Shown here piece after piece: positions 7,608 to 15,797 of a stretch of DNA of 64,000 nucleotides. Under the pieces are notes generated by a model. It searched no databases. It saw nothing but the letters and a program-made list of their open reading frames with translations, and was not told the origin of the DNA. This DNA is from Chloroflexota bacterium. Its GTDB lineage: Bacteria > Chloroflexota > Dormibacteria > Dormibacterales > Dormibacteraceae. The translations under genes and the position numbers were made by a program. The first letter of the stretch is position 1, and the number at the start of each line of letters is the position of its first letter. The stretch spans positions 1-64,000 of the forward strand of contig VBEG01000025.1 of NCBI GenBank assembly GCA_005882115.1, written 5' to 3'.

Positions 7608-9149
7608 GTGTTCGCGGAAATGATCCTGGCGGGTGGGCGGATCCGCACGCTGGGTCGGACCGGCCTGAACCCCCACAGCCATCTCGCGATCGCCGGCGGC
7701 AAGGTCTTCGCGTGCGGCGGGCCCGAGGTGATGAAGCTGCGCGGGCCGCGAACGAAGGTCGTCGAGCTCAAAGGATCCGCCGTGCTGCCCGGGTTCAATG
7801 ACGCGCACGCTCACGTCGTCTACTACGGGCTGACGCGGTTTGCCGCCGACCTCGGCGGCGCCCGGGGGGTCGATGACATTCTCGACCGCCTCCGTGATCA
7901 TGGCCGGAGCCTGAAGCCTGGCGAGTGGCAGCAGGGCATGGGCTACCGCACCGACGAGCTGACTGAGCGGCGGCAACCTCACCGCACCGAGCTCGACCGC
8001 GTCACCGGGGACCGGCCCGCCTTCATCGACGAACGCGGCGGCCACTCGCGCATCGCCAACTCCGCAGCGCTTGCGGCGGCAGGGATCACGCCGGAGACGC
8101 CGAATCCGCCCGGTGGCCGGATCGGCCGTGACCTCAACCGGATTCCGAATGGCCTCCTGCTCGAATCGGCGATGCGCCTTGTCGCCGACGTCCAGCCGCT
8201 GCCCGGCTTCGCACGCCGGATCGAAGGCGTGCTGAAAGCCCAGGACCTGTTGGTGTCGCGAGGGATCACCTCAGTCGGAGCGGCCGTCAACCGCGGGTTT
8301 GCCGATGACCTCCGCGCCTACGAACAACTAGCTCGCGACGGAAAGCTGCGGATCCGCGTCAACGAGTTCCTGTCCTGGGAGCTGCTGGAGGCGACCTCGC
8401 AGCTCGGTGTGCAAAGCGGGTTCGGTGGTTCGCTGGTTAGGGCGGGGCCGATCAAGGTCTTTGTCGACGGCGGCGCCGAGCGGGTCGCGATGCGCTCAGG
8501 CGGCGGCGTATGGCGCACGACGCCGGGGGAGTTGCGCGACATCGTCGCGCGCGCCACGGCCGTGGGCCTTCAGGTCGCGGCTCACGCCATCGGCGACGCC
8601 GCCATAGAGGCGATGTGCGATGCCGTCGAAGGCGCACATGGGCAGCACATGCGACATCGTGTCGAGCACTGCACCATCTGCCCACCAGACCTTCAGGCGC
8701 GGCTGGGGCAGCTCGGGATGGTCGCGATCATGCAGCCCATGGCCGCGCGCTTCGGCCGCGTCGCATCGACGATTTTCTTTCCGGTCCGTGACCGCTCGCA
8801 CCTTGCGCCTCATCGCGGATTGCTGCGCGCCAAGGTTCCAGTGGCATTCAGCTCGGATCTGCCAGTCTCGCCGGATCCGAACCCGTGGCCAGGAATCCGC
8901 GTCGCGGTCGACGACCAGGTCAACGGGATCAGCCTTCTGGCTGCCCTGCGCGCCTACATCTCAGGAGGCGCGTACGCAACCTTCGAGGAGAACGTCAAGG
9001 GCACGCTCGAGCCGGGCATGCTGGCCGACCTGCAGGTCTACAGTGGCGACCCCCTCGACGAGGCGGCCGAGGTCAAGTGGGATGAGCTCCGCCCAAGAGC
9101 CGTCGTCCTGGGCGGAGAGGTTGTCTCGGGTTCCCTCATGTCTCGCTGA
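7608..9149 (+). CDS. Amidohydrolase family protein (YtcJ-like)
   Basis: 513 residues. The metal-dependent hydrolase pattern is complete: GFNDAHAH (first HxH, about residue 65), Lys in GPIKVFVDG, AAHAIGDAAI, RHRVEHC, and FSSDLPVSPDPNPW with the catalytic Asp. The domain architecture (beta-sandwich, TIM barrel, beta-sandwich with GTLEPGMLADLQVYS) matches YtcJ-like exo-amidases/imidases. No signal peptide is visible, so it is probably cytoplasmic. Substrate unknown. The GTG at 7608 is used; an ATG at 7620 is an alternative. It overlaps the convergent phasin-like gene by 14 bases. Confidence 0.85.
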   Translation: MFAEMILAGGRIRTLGRTGLNPHSHLAIAGGKVFACGGPEVMKLRGPRTKVVELKGSAVLPGFNDAHAHVVYYGLTRFAADLGGARGVDDILDRLRDHGRSLKPGEWQQGMGYRTDELTERRQPHRTELDRVTGDRPAFIDERGGHSRIANSAALAAAGITPETPNPPGGRIGRDLNRIPNGLLLESAMRLVADVQPLPGFARRIEGVLKAQDLLVSRGITSVGAAVNRGFADDLRAYEQLARDGKLRIRVNEFLSWELLEATSQLGVQSGFGGSLVRAGPIKVFVDGGAERVAMRSGGGVWRTTPGELRDIVARATAVGLQVAAHAIGDAAIEAMCDAVEGAHGQHMRHRVEHCTICPPDLQARLGQLGMVAIMQPMAARFGRVASTIFFPVRDRSHLAPHRGLLRAKVPVAFSSDLPVSPDPNPWPGIRVAVDDQVNGISLLAALRAYISGGAYATFEENVKGTLEPGMLADLQVYSGDPLDEAAEVKWDELRPRAVVLGGEVVSGSLMSR

Positions 9150-9720
9150 ACTCGTCCATCTCGACGGCGCCGCCAGCATCCGGCGCCATGGTCTCCGGCA
9201 TCGCCGGCATGCTCTCGGCCGCGGGCGCTCGCCTCGCTGCGGCTCGGCGCCGGGGCGCGGCCGCCCGCCGATCAGTGGTCGTCGTGGAAGCTGCGGCGCG
9301 TCGCCTGGAGGTGGCGCCTTCCGCAGCCTTGCGCCGGGCGGTTCCCCGGGCCTTCTTGACATTTGTCGCGGCGCGGCGGGTCCTGGTCGCTGCACGCGTG
9401 GTTGTGCTTGCCGCGCGACGCCGCGTCGACGCCGCCCGGGTACCGGTCCCGCGCGCGACCTGGCGCGCTTGTTTGGTCAGTCCGTCGATGCGCTTCAAGA
9501 CACTGTTGACGTCGGCCCGCGTGCTCGCCTTCTTGGCCTGCGCCTGCAGCTGCTTGATCGCGGCCCGCGCGGTCTTGTCCGCGTCTTTGATCCTCCGCTC
9601 GACCTGACGGCGGAGGTCAGGCGGAACACGCTTTTCCGCTTCGCGCAGCGCTCGCCGGCCCGCGCTCACCGCGCGCCCGACAATGCCGGATCGCCTGGTT
9701 CCGCGCTTCCTTTTTGCCAT
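9136..9720 (-). CDS. Basic Ala/Arg/Thr-rich phasin-like or histone H1-like protein
   Basis: 194 residues from the ATG at 9720. GGAGG sits 5 bases upstream of this ATG, which makes it a better start than the ATG at 9732. Residues 1-80 (KRVPPDLRRQVERRIKDADK, then AAIKQLQAQAKK) predict a charged amphipathic helix or coiled coil like phasins. Residues 85-170 are repeats of RRAAS/TTTRAA type, like the basic tails of histone H1-like and PHA-granule/DNA-bridging proteins. The tail ends in an acidic, Met/Pro-rich segment. Divergence from PhaR supports a granule-associated role, but this is inference. Confidence 0.6.
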   Translation of the reverse strand: MAKRKRGTRRSGIVGRAVSAGRRALREAEKRVPPDLRRQVERRIKDADKTARAAIKQLQAQAKKASTRADVNSVLKRIDGLTKQARQVARGTGTRAASTRRRAASTTTRAATRTRRAATNVKKARGTARRKAAEGATSRRRAAASTTTTDRRAAAPRRRAAARRAPAAESMPAMPETMAPDAGGAVEMDEFSET

Positions 9721-9753
9721 CGGCACCTCCATGAACCAAGCCGCGCGGAGCGA

Positions 9754-9773
9754 TTAACGCACCGCGTTAAAAT
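9754..9773. promoter_or_regulatory. Operator-like palindrome over the phaR -10 box
   Basis: TTAACGCACCGCGTTAA (9754-9770) is a perfect 7-bp inverted repeat with a 3-bp centre. Its right arm overlaps TAAAAT (9768-9773), a good -10 box 9 bases before the phaR GTG. It lies in the 62-bp divergent spacer between the phasin-like gene and phaR. This is where an autoregulating PhaR would be expected to bind. Known PhaR sites in other bacteria are TGC-rich, so the assignment is tentative. Confidence 0.45.
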
Positions 9774-9782
9774 GGGCCCCAA

Positions 9783-10295
9783 GTGACATCAGCCCCCGAA
9801 CGACACCTTATCAAGAAGTACGCCAACCGCAAGCTCTACGACACTCGCACGAGCCGTTACATCACGCTCGATCAAATCGCGCAGCTCGTGCGCAACGGCC
9901 ACGAAATCAAAGTGGTCGACCGCGGCAACGGCGGCGACCTCACGCAGGTCACCCTTTCTCAGATCGTGCTGTCGGAGGAAAAACGCGGACCTTCGGGGAT
10001 CGTCGATGCAGGCGGGGAGATGCTCCACGATCGCGGCCAGGCCCTGCTGGACTATGTGAGGAAGACGCTCAACGTGCCCGCCGATTTACGGACCGAGGTC
10101 GGACGCCGGCGTGAAGGCCTGGAGACGATGGCCGACGACGCGATCGAGCGCGCGCTACGACGCTTGCGTATCCCGACGCGCCGGGACATCGACCGCATCA
10201 ACGATCGCCTCGATCGGCTTTCGACGCAGCTGAAAAAGGCAGGACTCTCTAACGGTTCTGTGCCGCGACCGCGTAGACGAAAGGCTTCTCGCTGA
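9783..10295 (+). CDS. phaR: Polyhydroxyalkanoate synthesis regulator (PhaR DNA-binding domain)
   Basis: 170 residues. The N-terminal 60 residues match the PHB/PHA accumulation regulator DNA-binding domain, with the hallmark IKKYANRKLYDTRTSRYITL. The C-terminal half is helical and basic (TRRDIDRINDRLDRLSTQLKK). PhaR proteins repress phasin and their own gene until PHA granules titrate them away. No PHA synthase is in the window. The GTG start is 9 bases after TAAAAT. The last 47 bases overlap the 3' end of the convergent DUF881 gene. Confidence 0.8.
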   Translation: MTSAPERHLIKKYANRKLYDTRTSRYITLDQIAQLVRNGHEIKVVDRGNGGDLTQVTLSQIVLSEEKRGPSGIVDAGGEMLHDRGQALLDYVRKTLNVPADLRTEVGRRREGLETMADDAIERALRRLRIPTRRDIDRINDRLDRLSTQLKKAGLSNGSVPRPRRRKASR

Positions 10296-10950
10296 TCACG
10301 GAGCGGATCACGACGTCGGCGTCCACGCGGTAGGAGGCCGACCGCACCCGCCGATCGGCACGCAACTGCTGCGACATCAGGTCGGCGATGTCGGCGAGCC
10401 GTTCGGCATCGCCGATCACGGAGATCTTCCACGGCGGGACTACGACCACTCCATCAACCGCGACGCCGTCGCTGGTTTCGGCGATCGGCACTCCGGTGAC
10501 GACGCGGCGGTCGTTGACCTCGATCGCCTCGGCGCCGCCCGCGGCCAGGTTGTTCAGCGCATCCTGCAGGTCGAGCGCCGTGAGCCCACTCGCATCGATC
10601 ACCATCACGATCCCGGGCCCATGGACGCGGATTAGGCCTTCCAGGGCGCGCAGCCGGATGGCTTCATCGGTGAGGACTTGATCGGCGGCTCCGCCGCCGC
10701 CCGACTGCAGCGTCGCCCGTCGCTGCGTCAGATCAGCTTTCTCGGCGCTGAGCGAATCGTTGGCGCGATGCAGGTCGTCGATCAAGAACGCGAGCGACGT
10801 CGCGTCGACACCCACCAGGCTTCGCTCGACCTCGGCCTCGCTACGGATCTGGACCGTCGCCACCAAAGCGACCAGCAACGCGATCAGCCAAACGCCCACC
10901 GCTCGAGTGCGGCTGGGCGCAGTGCGCGTGGTCTTAGGTCGGGTGGACAT
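10249..10950 (-). CDS. DUF881 family membrane-anchored protein (second copy)
   Basis: 233 residues. A short basic N-terminus precedes one transmembrane helix (about 18-38). A coiled-coil stretch (about 55-85) and the DUF881 core follow, with VHGPGIVMVIDA, LDLQDALNNLAAGGAEAIEVNDRRV and VVVPPWKISVIGD. DUF881 proteins are membrane-anchored with the domain outside; in some Actinomycetota and Firmicutes they lie near division genes. Function not established. Its start overlaps the paralogous upstream gene by 17 bases. Confidence 0.8.
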   Translation of the reverse strand: MSTRPKTTRTAPSRTRAVGVWLIALLVALVATVQIRSEAEVERSLVGVDATSLAFLIDDLHRANDSLSAEKADLTQRRATLQSGGGGAADQVLTDEAIRLRALEGLIRVHGPGIVMVIDASGLTALDLQDALNNLAAGGAEAIEVNDRRVVTGVPIAETSDGVAVDGVVVVPPWKISVIGDAERLADIADLMSQQLRADRRVRSASYRVDADVVIRSVISEKPFVYAVAAQNR

Positions 10951-11665
10951 TGGGGATCTGGAGGCTTGAGTCGTAGGCGGGCAGGGAGATGTCCAGGCTC
11001 CCGGTGAAGCTCAGCCGGAGCTGAAACTGGACCTCGCGGGCCCGGATGTCGGGTAAGGAAGATTGGTCGCTGAGGGCATCCGACATCCGGTTTCGATCTC
11101 CGACGCCAACGACCATGATCGGCGACGAGAGCGGCGGTCCCTGGTCGATCACGATCTGTCCTTCCGAGCCGGAAAACGCGGTCAGGGGTGTCAGCCTGCG
11201 ACCGTTGACGGCGATCCCCTCAGCGCCCTGGACATAGAGCAGATTGACGACGTCCTGCACGTCCTGGAAGTTCACAAGGTAACCCGTGCCGCCGCCGGAC
11301 CCGGGCCCGGCGATGCCGTTGCGCAGAACGACCACGATCCCGGGACCGTGCATCGCGACCAGGCCGGCGTGCGCGCGGAGGTCGGCGACCTGGTTGTTCA
11401 GCGACTGCGTCGTCGCCGAACGTGCCGCTGCCTCGGACTCGAGTGCGTCGATCTCGGCGCGCAGCTGGGCGATCTGGCTCCGGTAGCCGGCGTTGGTCGA
11501 TTCGAGCTCCTGCACGCTGCGCAAGAGCGCCTGGTAGCGAGCGACCTGGTTGGACGGTGTGAGAAGCTGCGCCCGGATCTGGTCGGCGAGCACAAAGCCG
11601 GTGGCCAGCGCGACAAGCGCCACGAGCGCGATGCTGGCGAGGCCGTGGGGTGACATCGGTGCCAA
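10934..11665 (-). CDS. DUF881 family membrane-anchored protein (first copy)
   Basis: 243 residues from a TTG at 11665; the ATG at 11656 is nearly as good. One N-terminal transmembrane segment (about 8-28) is followed by a heptad-rich coiled coil (about 40-95) and the DUF881 core: MHGPGIVVVLRNG, NFQDVQDVVNLLYVQGAEGIAVNGRRL and SSPIMVVGVGD. It is a tandem paralogue of the next gene, and the two probably form a coiled-coil pair. GAGAAT 8 bases before the ATG could serve as a -10 box. Confidence 0.8.
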   Translation of the reverse strand: MAPMSPHGLASIALVALVALATGFVLADQIRAQLLTPSNQVARYQALLRSVQELESTNAGYRSQIAQLRAEIDALESEAAARSATTQSLNNQVADLRAHAGLVAMHGPGIVVVLRNGIAGPGSGGGTGYLVNFQDVQDVVNLLYVQGAEGIAVNGRRLTPLTAFSGSEGQIVIDQGPPLSSPIMVVGVGDRNRMSDALSDQSSLPDIRAREVQFQLRLSFTGSLDISLPAYDSSLQIPNVHPT

Positions 11666-11713
11666 TTCTCTGCTCGAGATGCATCCATGCGCGCCTTCGG
11701 GCCACCCGAGAGT

Positions 11714-11719
11714 TACTAT
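11714..11719 (+). promoter_or_regulatory. -10 box (TACTAT) for glutamate dehydrogenase
   Basis: TACTAT lies 13 bases before the ATG at 11733, in the 67-bp divergent spacer with the DUF881 genes. The predicted 5' leader is only a few bases and holds no Shine-Dalgarno. Confidence 0.35.
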
Positions 11720-11732
11720 CGAAAGCCGTTAC

Positions 11733-12989
11733 ATGGCGGTCGAAACCCGCGCTTCCGCCTTCCAGACCGCCCAGCGTCGCTTCGACGCCGCAGCGGATGT
11801 CATCGGCCTATCCGACGACGCGCGGCGAAGCCTGCGCGAGGTCAAGCGGGAGCTGACGGTGCATTTTCCCGTCCGCATGGACGACGGCTCGGTCCACGTC
11901 TTCACCGGCTGGCGCGTGCAGCACAACATCAGCCGCGGCCCTGCGAAGGGCGGGATCAGGTACCACCCCGACGTGGACCTCGACCTTGTCAAGGCCCTGG
12001 CGATGCTCATGACGTGGAAGTGCGCGGCGGTTGGCATCCCCTATGGCGGGTCGAAAGGCGCCGTCGCGGTCGATCCGCACAAGCTGAGCCAGAACGAGCT
12101 CGAGCACCTCACCCGCCGCTACGCGACCGAGATCGCGATCCTGATCGGACCCGAAAAGGACATCCCCGCCCCTGACATGGGAACCAGCCCCCAGATCATG
12201 GCGTGGATCATGGACACCATCTCGATGCATCAGGGCCACTCGGTGACCGCCTCCGTGACGGGCAAGCCTGTCGACGTCGGAGGTTCAGAGGGCCGCGTTG
12301 AGGCGCCGGGTCGCGGCGCGACGTATCTCACGCTGGAGGGGCTCAAGTACCTCCACATCGACGAAGAGACTCCGACTGTTGCTGTGCAGGGTTACGGCCA
12401 GGTCGGCCGCTCGACAACGCGGCTGCTCTCCGAGGCCGGGCTGAACGTGGTCGCGGTCAGCGATTCACGCGGTGGCGTCTACAACCCCAAGGGCCTCGAC
12501 CTTGCCGCGCTAGACGAGCACAGGCAGGTGCGCGGTGGCGTGAGCGGGTTCAAGAAGGCCGACACGGTGACCAATGCCGAGCTCCTCCAGCTGCCGGTCA
12601 CGGTGCTCGTCCCGGCCGCCGTGCAGGATCAGATCACCGAGGTAAACGCGGGAGGGATACGCGCGCGCCTGATCACAGAGGGCGCCAACGCCGCGGTCTC
12701 GCCTGAGGCCGACCCCATCCTTCACGAACGTGGGATCTTCCTCGTCCCCGACATCATCGCGAACGCAGGCGGCGTGATCGTTTCCTATTTCGAGTGGGTG
12801 CAGGACCTTCAGGCCTTCTTCTGGGAGGAAGAGGAGATCAACACCAAGCTGCACCACGTGATCACGCGCGCGTTCTACGAGATCCTCCACACGTCGGTGA
12901 ACAAGCGAGTCGATATGCGGGCGGCGGCGTACGCCCTCGCGGTGCAGAGAGTGGCCAACGCGACGACCGTCAGGGGTATCTATCCGTAA
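11733..12989 (+). CDS. gdhA: Glutamate dehydrogenase (Glu/Leu/Phe/Val dehydrogenase family)
   Basis: 418 residues from the ATG at 11733, the usual length of hexameric GDH. It interconverts glutamate and 2-oxoglutarate plus ammonia using NAD(P). Signatures include FTGWRVQHNISRGPAKGGIRYH, MTWKCAAVGIPYGGSKGAV with the catalytic Lys, IPAPDMGTSP with the catalytic Asp, and the GYGQVGRS nucleotide-binding loop. The Asp/Ser after the second Rossmann strand (VVAVSDSRGG) does not settle NAD versus NADP preference. It is monocistronic, with a 189-bp spacer after it. Confidence 0.92.
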   Translation: MAVETRASAFQTAQRRFDAAADVIGLSDDARRSLREVKRELTVHFPVRMDDGSVHVFTGWRVQHNISRGPAKGGIRYHPDVDLDLVKALAMLMTWKCAAVGIPYGGSKGAVAVDPHKLSQNELEHLTRRYATEIAILIGPEKDIPAPDMGTSPQIMAWIMDTISMHQGHSVTASVTGKPVDVGGSEGRVEAPGRGATYLTLEGLKYLHIDEETPTVAVQGYGQVGRSTTRLLSEAGLNVVAVSDSRGGVYNPKGLDLAALDEHRQVRGGVSGFKKADTVTNAELLQLPVTVLVPAAVQDQITEVNAGGIRARLITEGANAAVSPEADPILHERGIFLVPDIIANAGGVIVSYFEWVQDLQAFFWEEEEINTKLHHVITRAFYEILHTSVNKRVDMRAAAYALAVQRVANATTVRGIYP

Positions 12990-13022
12990 AGTCGCGGGGA
13001 GATCACAGTCGCCCAGCGGAAC

Positions 13023-13160
13023 CCGGGCTTTCACTCCACTCCCTTAACGGCGCGGGGGATCCGGATCCCTTGCGAAAGTCCCATTTGGCACTCAGGTTGT
13101 CCGCAGTCGTAGCGGATTGTCCGGGGACGCCCGGGATAATCCGGGCTTCCGCTCCACTCC
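13023..13160. repeat. Direct repeat pair and GGATWRTCCGG motifs upstream of the epimerase gene
   Basis: CCGGGCTTTCACTCCACTCC (13023-13042) recurs at 13141-13160 with 18 of 20 bases identical, 118 bp apart. Between them lie GGATTGTCCGG (13114-13124) and GGATAATCCGG (13134-13144). Both match the same GGATWRTCCGG pattern seen upstream of purD. No ORF with coding character fills this 189-bp spacer. A TAGATT -10 box at 13163-13168 precedes the ATG at 13179 by 10 bases. Confidence 0.6.
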
Positions 13161-13178
13161 ACTAGATTGAAGAAGTCG

Positions 13179-14261
13179 ATGACTCCCAAGCGCGTACTTG
13201 TCACGGGCGTGTCCAATCCGTTGGGCGCCGAGGTAGCGAGAAGGCTGTCGCCCCAGGTTCCGTACCTGTTCGGGTGCGACATCGCCGACCCAATAAGCGC
13301 GCTCGAGGGGATGGACTTCGTCCATGCGGACACGCGTCTTTCCGTCATCGGCAAGCTGATCAGGCAGCTGAAGATCGACACGCTCGTTCATCTCGCGGTG
13401 CTGATCGACTCTCCGCACGACTCGCGGTCGGTCCATGAGACCAACGTGATCGGGACCATGAATGTGCTGGTCGGGTGCGCGGCGCCATCCAGCGCGGTCC
13501 GCCGGCTGGTGGTCAAATCCAGCCAGGCTGTCTACGGCGCGGGCCCGAACGACCCGTCGTTCTTCTCCGAGGACATGGTGAATTTCGACAAGGTCGCCTC
13601 GGGCCTGACTCGCGACCTGCTCGAGATGGAACAGCTCGTCAGCGAGTACACCCTTCGCAACGAAAGCTGCGACCCGACGGTCCTCCGATTGGGGTTGCGC
13701 GTCAGCGAGGGCACCAGCCTCGCGCGCTATCTGTCACTGCCGATCGTGCCGACTTTCGCCGGCTTCGACCCCCGGCTGCAGCTGATGCATGAGGACGATG
13801 CGGTCGAGGCGATCGTCCGCGCGACCATGGGCCACCACCCGGGCGTCTTCAACGTGGCCGGCGACGGGGTGGTGCTCTTGAGTCAGGCGATCGGCGTGAT
13901 GGGTGGCAGCCCGGCTCCGATCCTGCCGCCGTATGGACGTTGGCTCGCCAGGCTCGCGCTGAGGATGTTCGCCGGCATCGACCTGCCCGCGCATCTCGCC
14001 GACATCATGGCGTTCGGCTCGGTGATGGACTGCTCACGTCTCGAGTCTTCGTTCGCCTGGAAGCCTTCCTACAGCTCTCGACAGGCGATGGACGCACTCG
14101 CCGTCGGCAAGCAGATCGAGCTCATCGAGGCGCCCTCGCCACCGCAGGAGTACGAGCTCCAGGTTTATCTCCAGCAGCGCAGGCGCCGCGAGCGCCACCT
14201 CAGCCCCTCCGGCGCTGCGCGCCACCTCCCCATAAATGGGGAGGAGTTCCAGAAGAATTGA
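13179..14261 (+). CDS. NAD-dependent epimerase/dehydratase family protein (extended SDR)
   Basis: 360 residues from the ATG at 13179; the TTG at 13167 is an alternative. The N-terminus has the Rossmann signature VLVTGVSNPLGAEVARRL. KSSQAVYGAG holds a Ser and Tyr, but the expected YxxxK is not clean after the FDKVASGLTRDLLEMEQ stretch, so catalytic activity is uncertain. The last 20 residues (from about HLSPSGAARH) are encoded by a palindromic repeat also found inside carB, so the original C-terminus has probably been replaced or extended. The stop overlaps the TTG of the acyltransferase gene (TTGA). Such pairs often act in lipid or glycan metabolism. Confidence 0.7.
   Translation: MTPKRVLVTGVSNPLGAEVARRLSPQVPYLFGCDIADPISALEGMDFVHADTRLSVIGKLIRQLKIDTLVHLAVLIDSPHDSRSVHETNVIGTMNVLVGCAAPSSAVRRLVVKSSQAVYGAGPNDPSFFSEDMVNFDKVASGLTRDLLEMEQLVSEYTLRNESCDPTVLRLGLRVSEGTSLARYLSLPIVPTFAGFDPRLQLMHEDDAVEAIVRATMGHHPGVFNVAGDGVVLLSQAIGVMGGSPAPILPPYGRWLARLALRMFAGIDLPAHLADIMAFGSVMDCSRLESSFAWKPSYSSRQAMDALAVGKQIELIEAPSPPQEYELQVYLQQRRRRERHLSPSGAARHLPINGEEFQKN
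14203..14250 (-). repeat. Protein-coding palindromic repeat, copy 1
   Basis: The core CCTCCCCAT-AA-ATGGGGAGG is a 9-bp-arm palindrome at 14225-14244. On the complementary strand the flanks continue as GGAACT before it and GGTGGCGC then GGAGGGGC after it, as in the copy inside carB at 49389-49438. The element forms the final codons of the epimerase gene. It also places a GGGGAGGAG purine tract about 11 bases before the TTG of the next gene. Confidence 0.75.
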
Positions 14262-15295
14262 TCGCCGCAACTACGCCGCGGCAAAGGCGCCGCAACAGCC
14301 GCAAGGCGGAGATCGTGGCGCCGCCGCCGCAGGGCTTCCGGCTGCCGAAGCCGATCCGGCGGCTGCAGCGCCAGGCGCCGATCTACGCGCTCCAGACGCT
14401 CAGCGGACTTTCGACCCGCTTGCGCGACATCACGGGCCGTGAGGTCCTTGACATGAACCGGATCATGGAGGTGGTCCAGTTCGTCTATCAGCAGCGCGAG
14501 CTGGCGCGACGGGGTGCGAACTACGCGGTCGACGATTTTGGATTTGACGCGCAGTGGACGGAGTCCTTCATCACCGTCTTCAAGTCGCTGTATCGCGACT
14601 ACTGGCGGGTCGAGACCGTCGGCGTCGAGCATGTGCCCCCGACAGGCCGTGCGCTGCTGGTAGCCAACCACGCGGGCGTCCTCCCATGGGACGGAACGAT
14701 GATCAAGACCGCCGTCTACACGGAGCATTCCCATCCGCGGCACGTCCGCGCGTTGGTCGCGAGCCAGTTCATGGGCATGCCGGTGATGAGCTGGTTTCTA
14801 CGCCGGACGGGCCAGGCCGTCGGGCACCCCGACGACACGCGCCGGCTCCTGGAGCGGGACGAGCTTGTCCTCGTGTTTCCCGAGGGCACGCGCGGCACGG
14901 GCAAGAGCTTTCGCGACCGTTACCGGCTCCGCCGCTTCGGGCGCGGTGGCTTCGTCGCGACGGCGATCCGGGCACGCGCGCCGATCATCCCGGTCTCGGT
15001 CGTCGGTTCGGAGGAGATCTACCCGATGGTCGGCGACCTCCGGCCCGTGGCCCGGCTCCTGGGGCTGCCGTATTTCCCCGTGACGCCGTTCTGGCCCTGG
15101 CTCGGCCCGCTGGGGATGATTCCCCTGCCGAGCAAGTGGCGGATCCAGTTTCACGCGCCCATCGACGTGTCCGACCTTTCGTTCAAGGACGCGGACGACC
15201 AGCATCAGGTCATGGCCCTAGCGGATGAGGTGCGCGACACGATCCAGCGCGGGATCTACGACAACCTGAAGCTGCGAAGGGGCGTCTTTCTCTAG
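14258..15295 (+). CDS. Lysophospholipid acyltransferase family protein (PlsC-like)
   Basis: 345 residues from the TTG at 14258, which overlaps the upstream stop (TTGA). The acyltransferase signatures are present: VANHAGVLPWDG (catalytic His and Asp), VFPEGTRGTGKSF (motif III) and PIIPVSVVGSEE (motif IV). It probably transfers an acyl group to a glycerophospholipid or related acceptor at the membrane. The N-terminal about 60 residues are basic and unconserved, so an ATG near 14453 is a possible alternative start. Coupling to the epimerase gene suggests a shared pathway. Confidence 0.85.
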   Translation: MIAATTPRQRRRNSRKAEIVAPPPQGFRLPKPIRRLQRQAPIYALQTLSGLSTRLRDITGREVLDMNRIMEVVQFVYQQRELARRGANYAVDDFGFDAQWTESFITVFKSLYRDYWRVETVGVEHVPPTGRALLVANHAGVLPWDGTMIKTAVYTEHSHPRHVRALVASQFMGMPVMSWFLRRTGQAVGHPDDTRRLLERDELVLVFPEGTRGTGKSFRDRYRLRRFGRGGFVATAIRARAPIIPVSVVGSEEIYPMVGDLRPVARLLGLPYFPVTPFWPWLGPLGMIPLPSKWRIQFHAPIDVSDLSFKDADDQHQVMALADEVRDTIQRGIYDNLKLRRGVFL

Positions 15296-15346
15296 TTCTG
15301 CGACCGGCGGCCGATCGATCTTTGGCGGGCCGGCAAAGCTCCGCCG

Positions 15347-15769
15347 TCAGTCGACGACTGACCGCCGTACGGCCGGTTCGGGCTCCTCGACGATGTCCAG
15401 CGCCGTCGCCTGGCTGATCCAGTACTGCACGTCGCTCAGGCTGGGCGCGCCGGCAAGTCCGATGGCTTCGAGCAGCTTCGCGTGCAGCTCGCCCACGTCC
15501 TGCGCGCGGAGATCCTTCATCGTGACGATGCCGAGCCGGCGCATCAGTGGGATCCAGCGGTCCATCCCCGACACTTCGAGGACTGTGCACTGATGCACGA
15601 ACTCGAGCAAGCGATCTGTGCTGATGCCGGTTTTCTTGGCGAGGCGCTGACGGTCGATCTCGAGCGATCCGCGATGAAGAAGTTGGTTGGTGTGACGGAT
15701 GCCGACGGCGCGAAGACGCCCCACGTCGTCGCCGGAGATTCCATCGAGGTACTCGAGCGTGCGGTACAA
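15347..15769 (-). CDS. DUF4332-like helix-hairpin-helix protein
   Basis: 140 residues from a TTG at 15769; the ORF-track start at 15967 would overlap guaB3. The sequence holds repeated helix-hairpin-helix-like units: YLDGISGDDVGRLRAVGI, LRAQDVGELHAKLLEAIG, and MRRLGIVTMKDLRAQD. These resemble DUF4332, a predicted nucleic-acid-binding or protein-protein module. TATCCT is 7 bases before the TTG and supports this start. Function unknown. Confidence 0.6.
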   Translation of the reverse strand: MYRTLEYLDGISGDDVGRLRAVGIRHTNQLLHRGSLEIDRQRLAKKTGISTDRLLEFVHQCTVLEVSGMDRWIPLMRRLGIVTMKDLRAQDVGELHAKLLEAIGLAGAPSLSDVQYWISQATALDIVEEPEPAVRRSVVD

Positions 15770-15791
15770 CGATCCAAGGATAAGGCTCGGG

Positions 15792-15797
15792 TATAAT
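15792..15797 (+). promoter_or_regulatory. -10 box (TATAAT) for the guaB3-guaA cluster
   Basis: A consensus TATAAT lies 68 bases before the ATG at 15865. No good -35 is visible at 16-18 bp. The spacer is shared with the divergent DUF4332-like gene. Confidence 0.5.
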
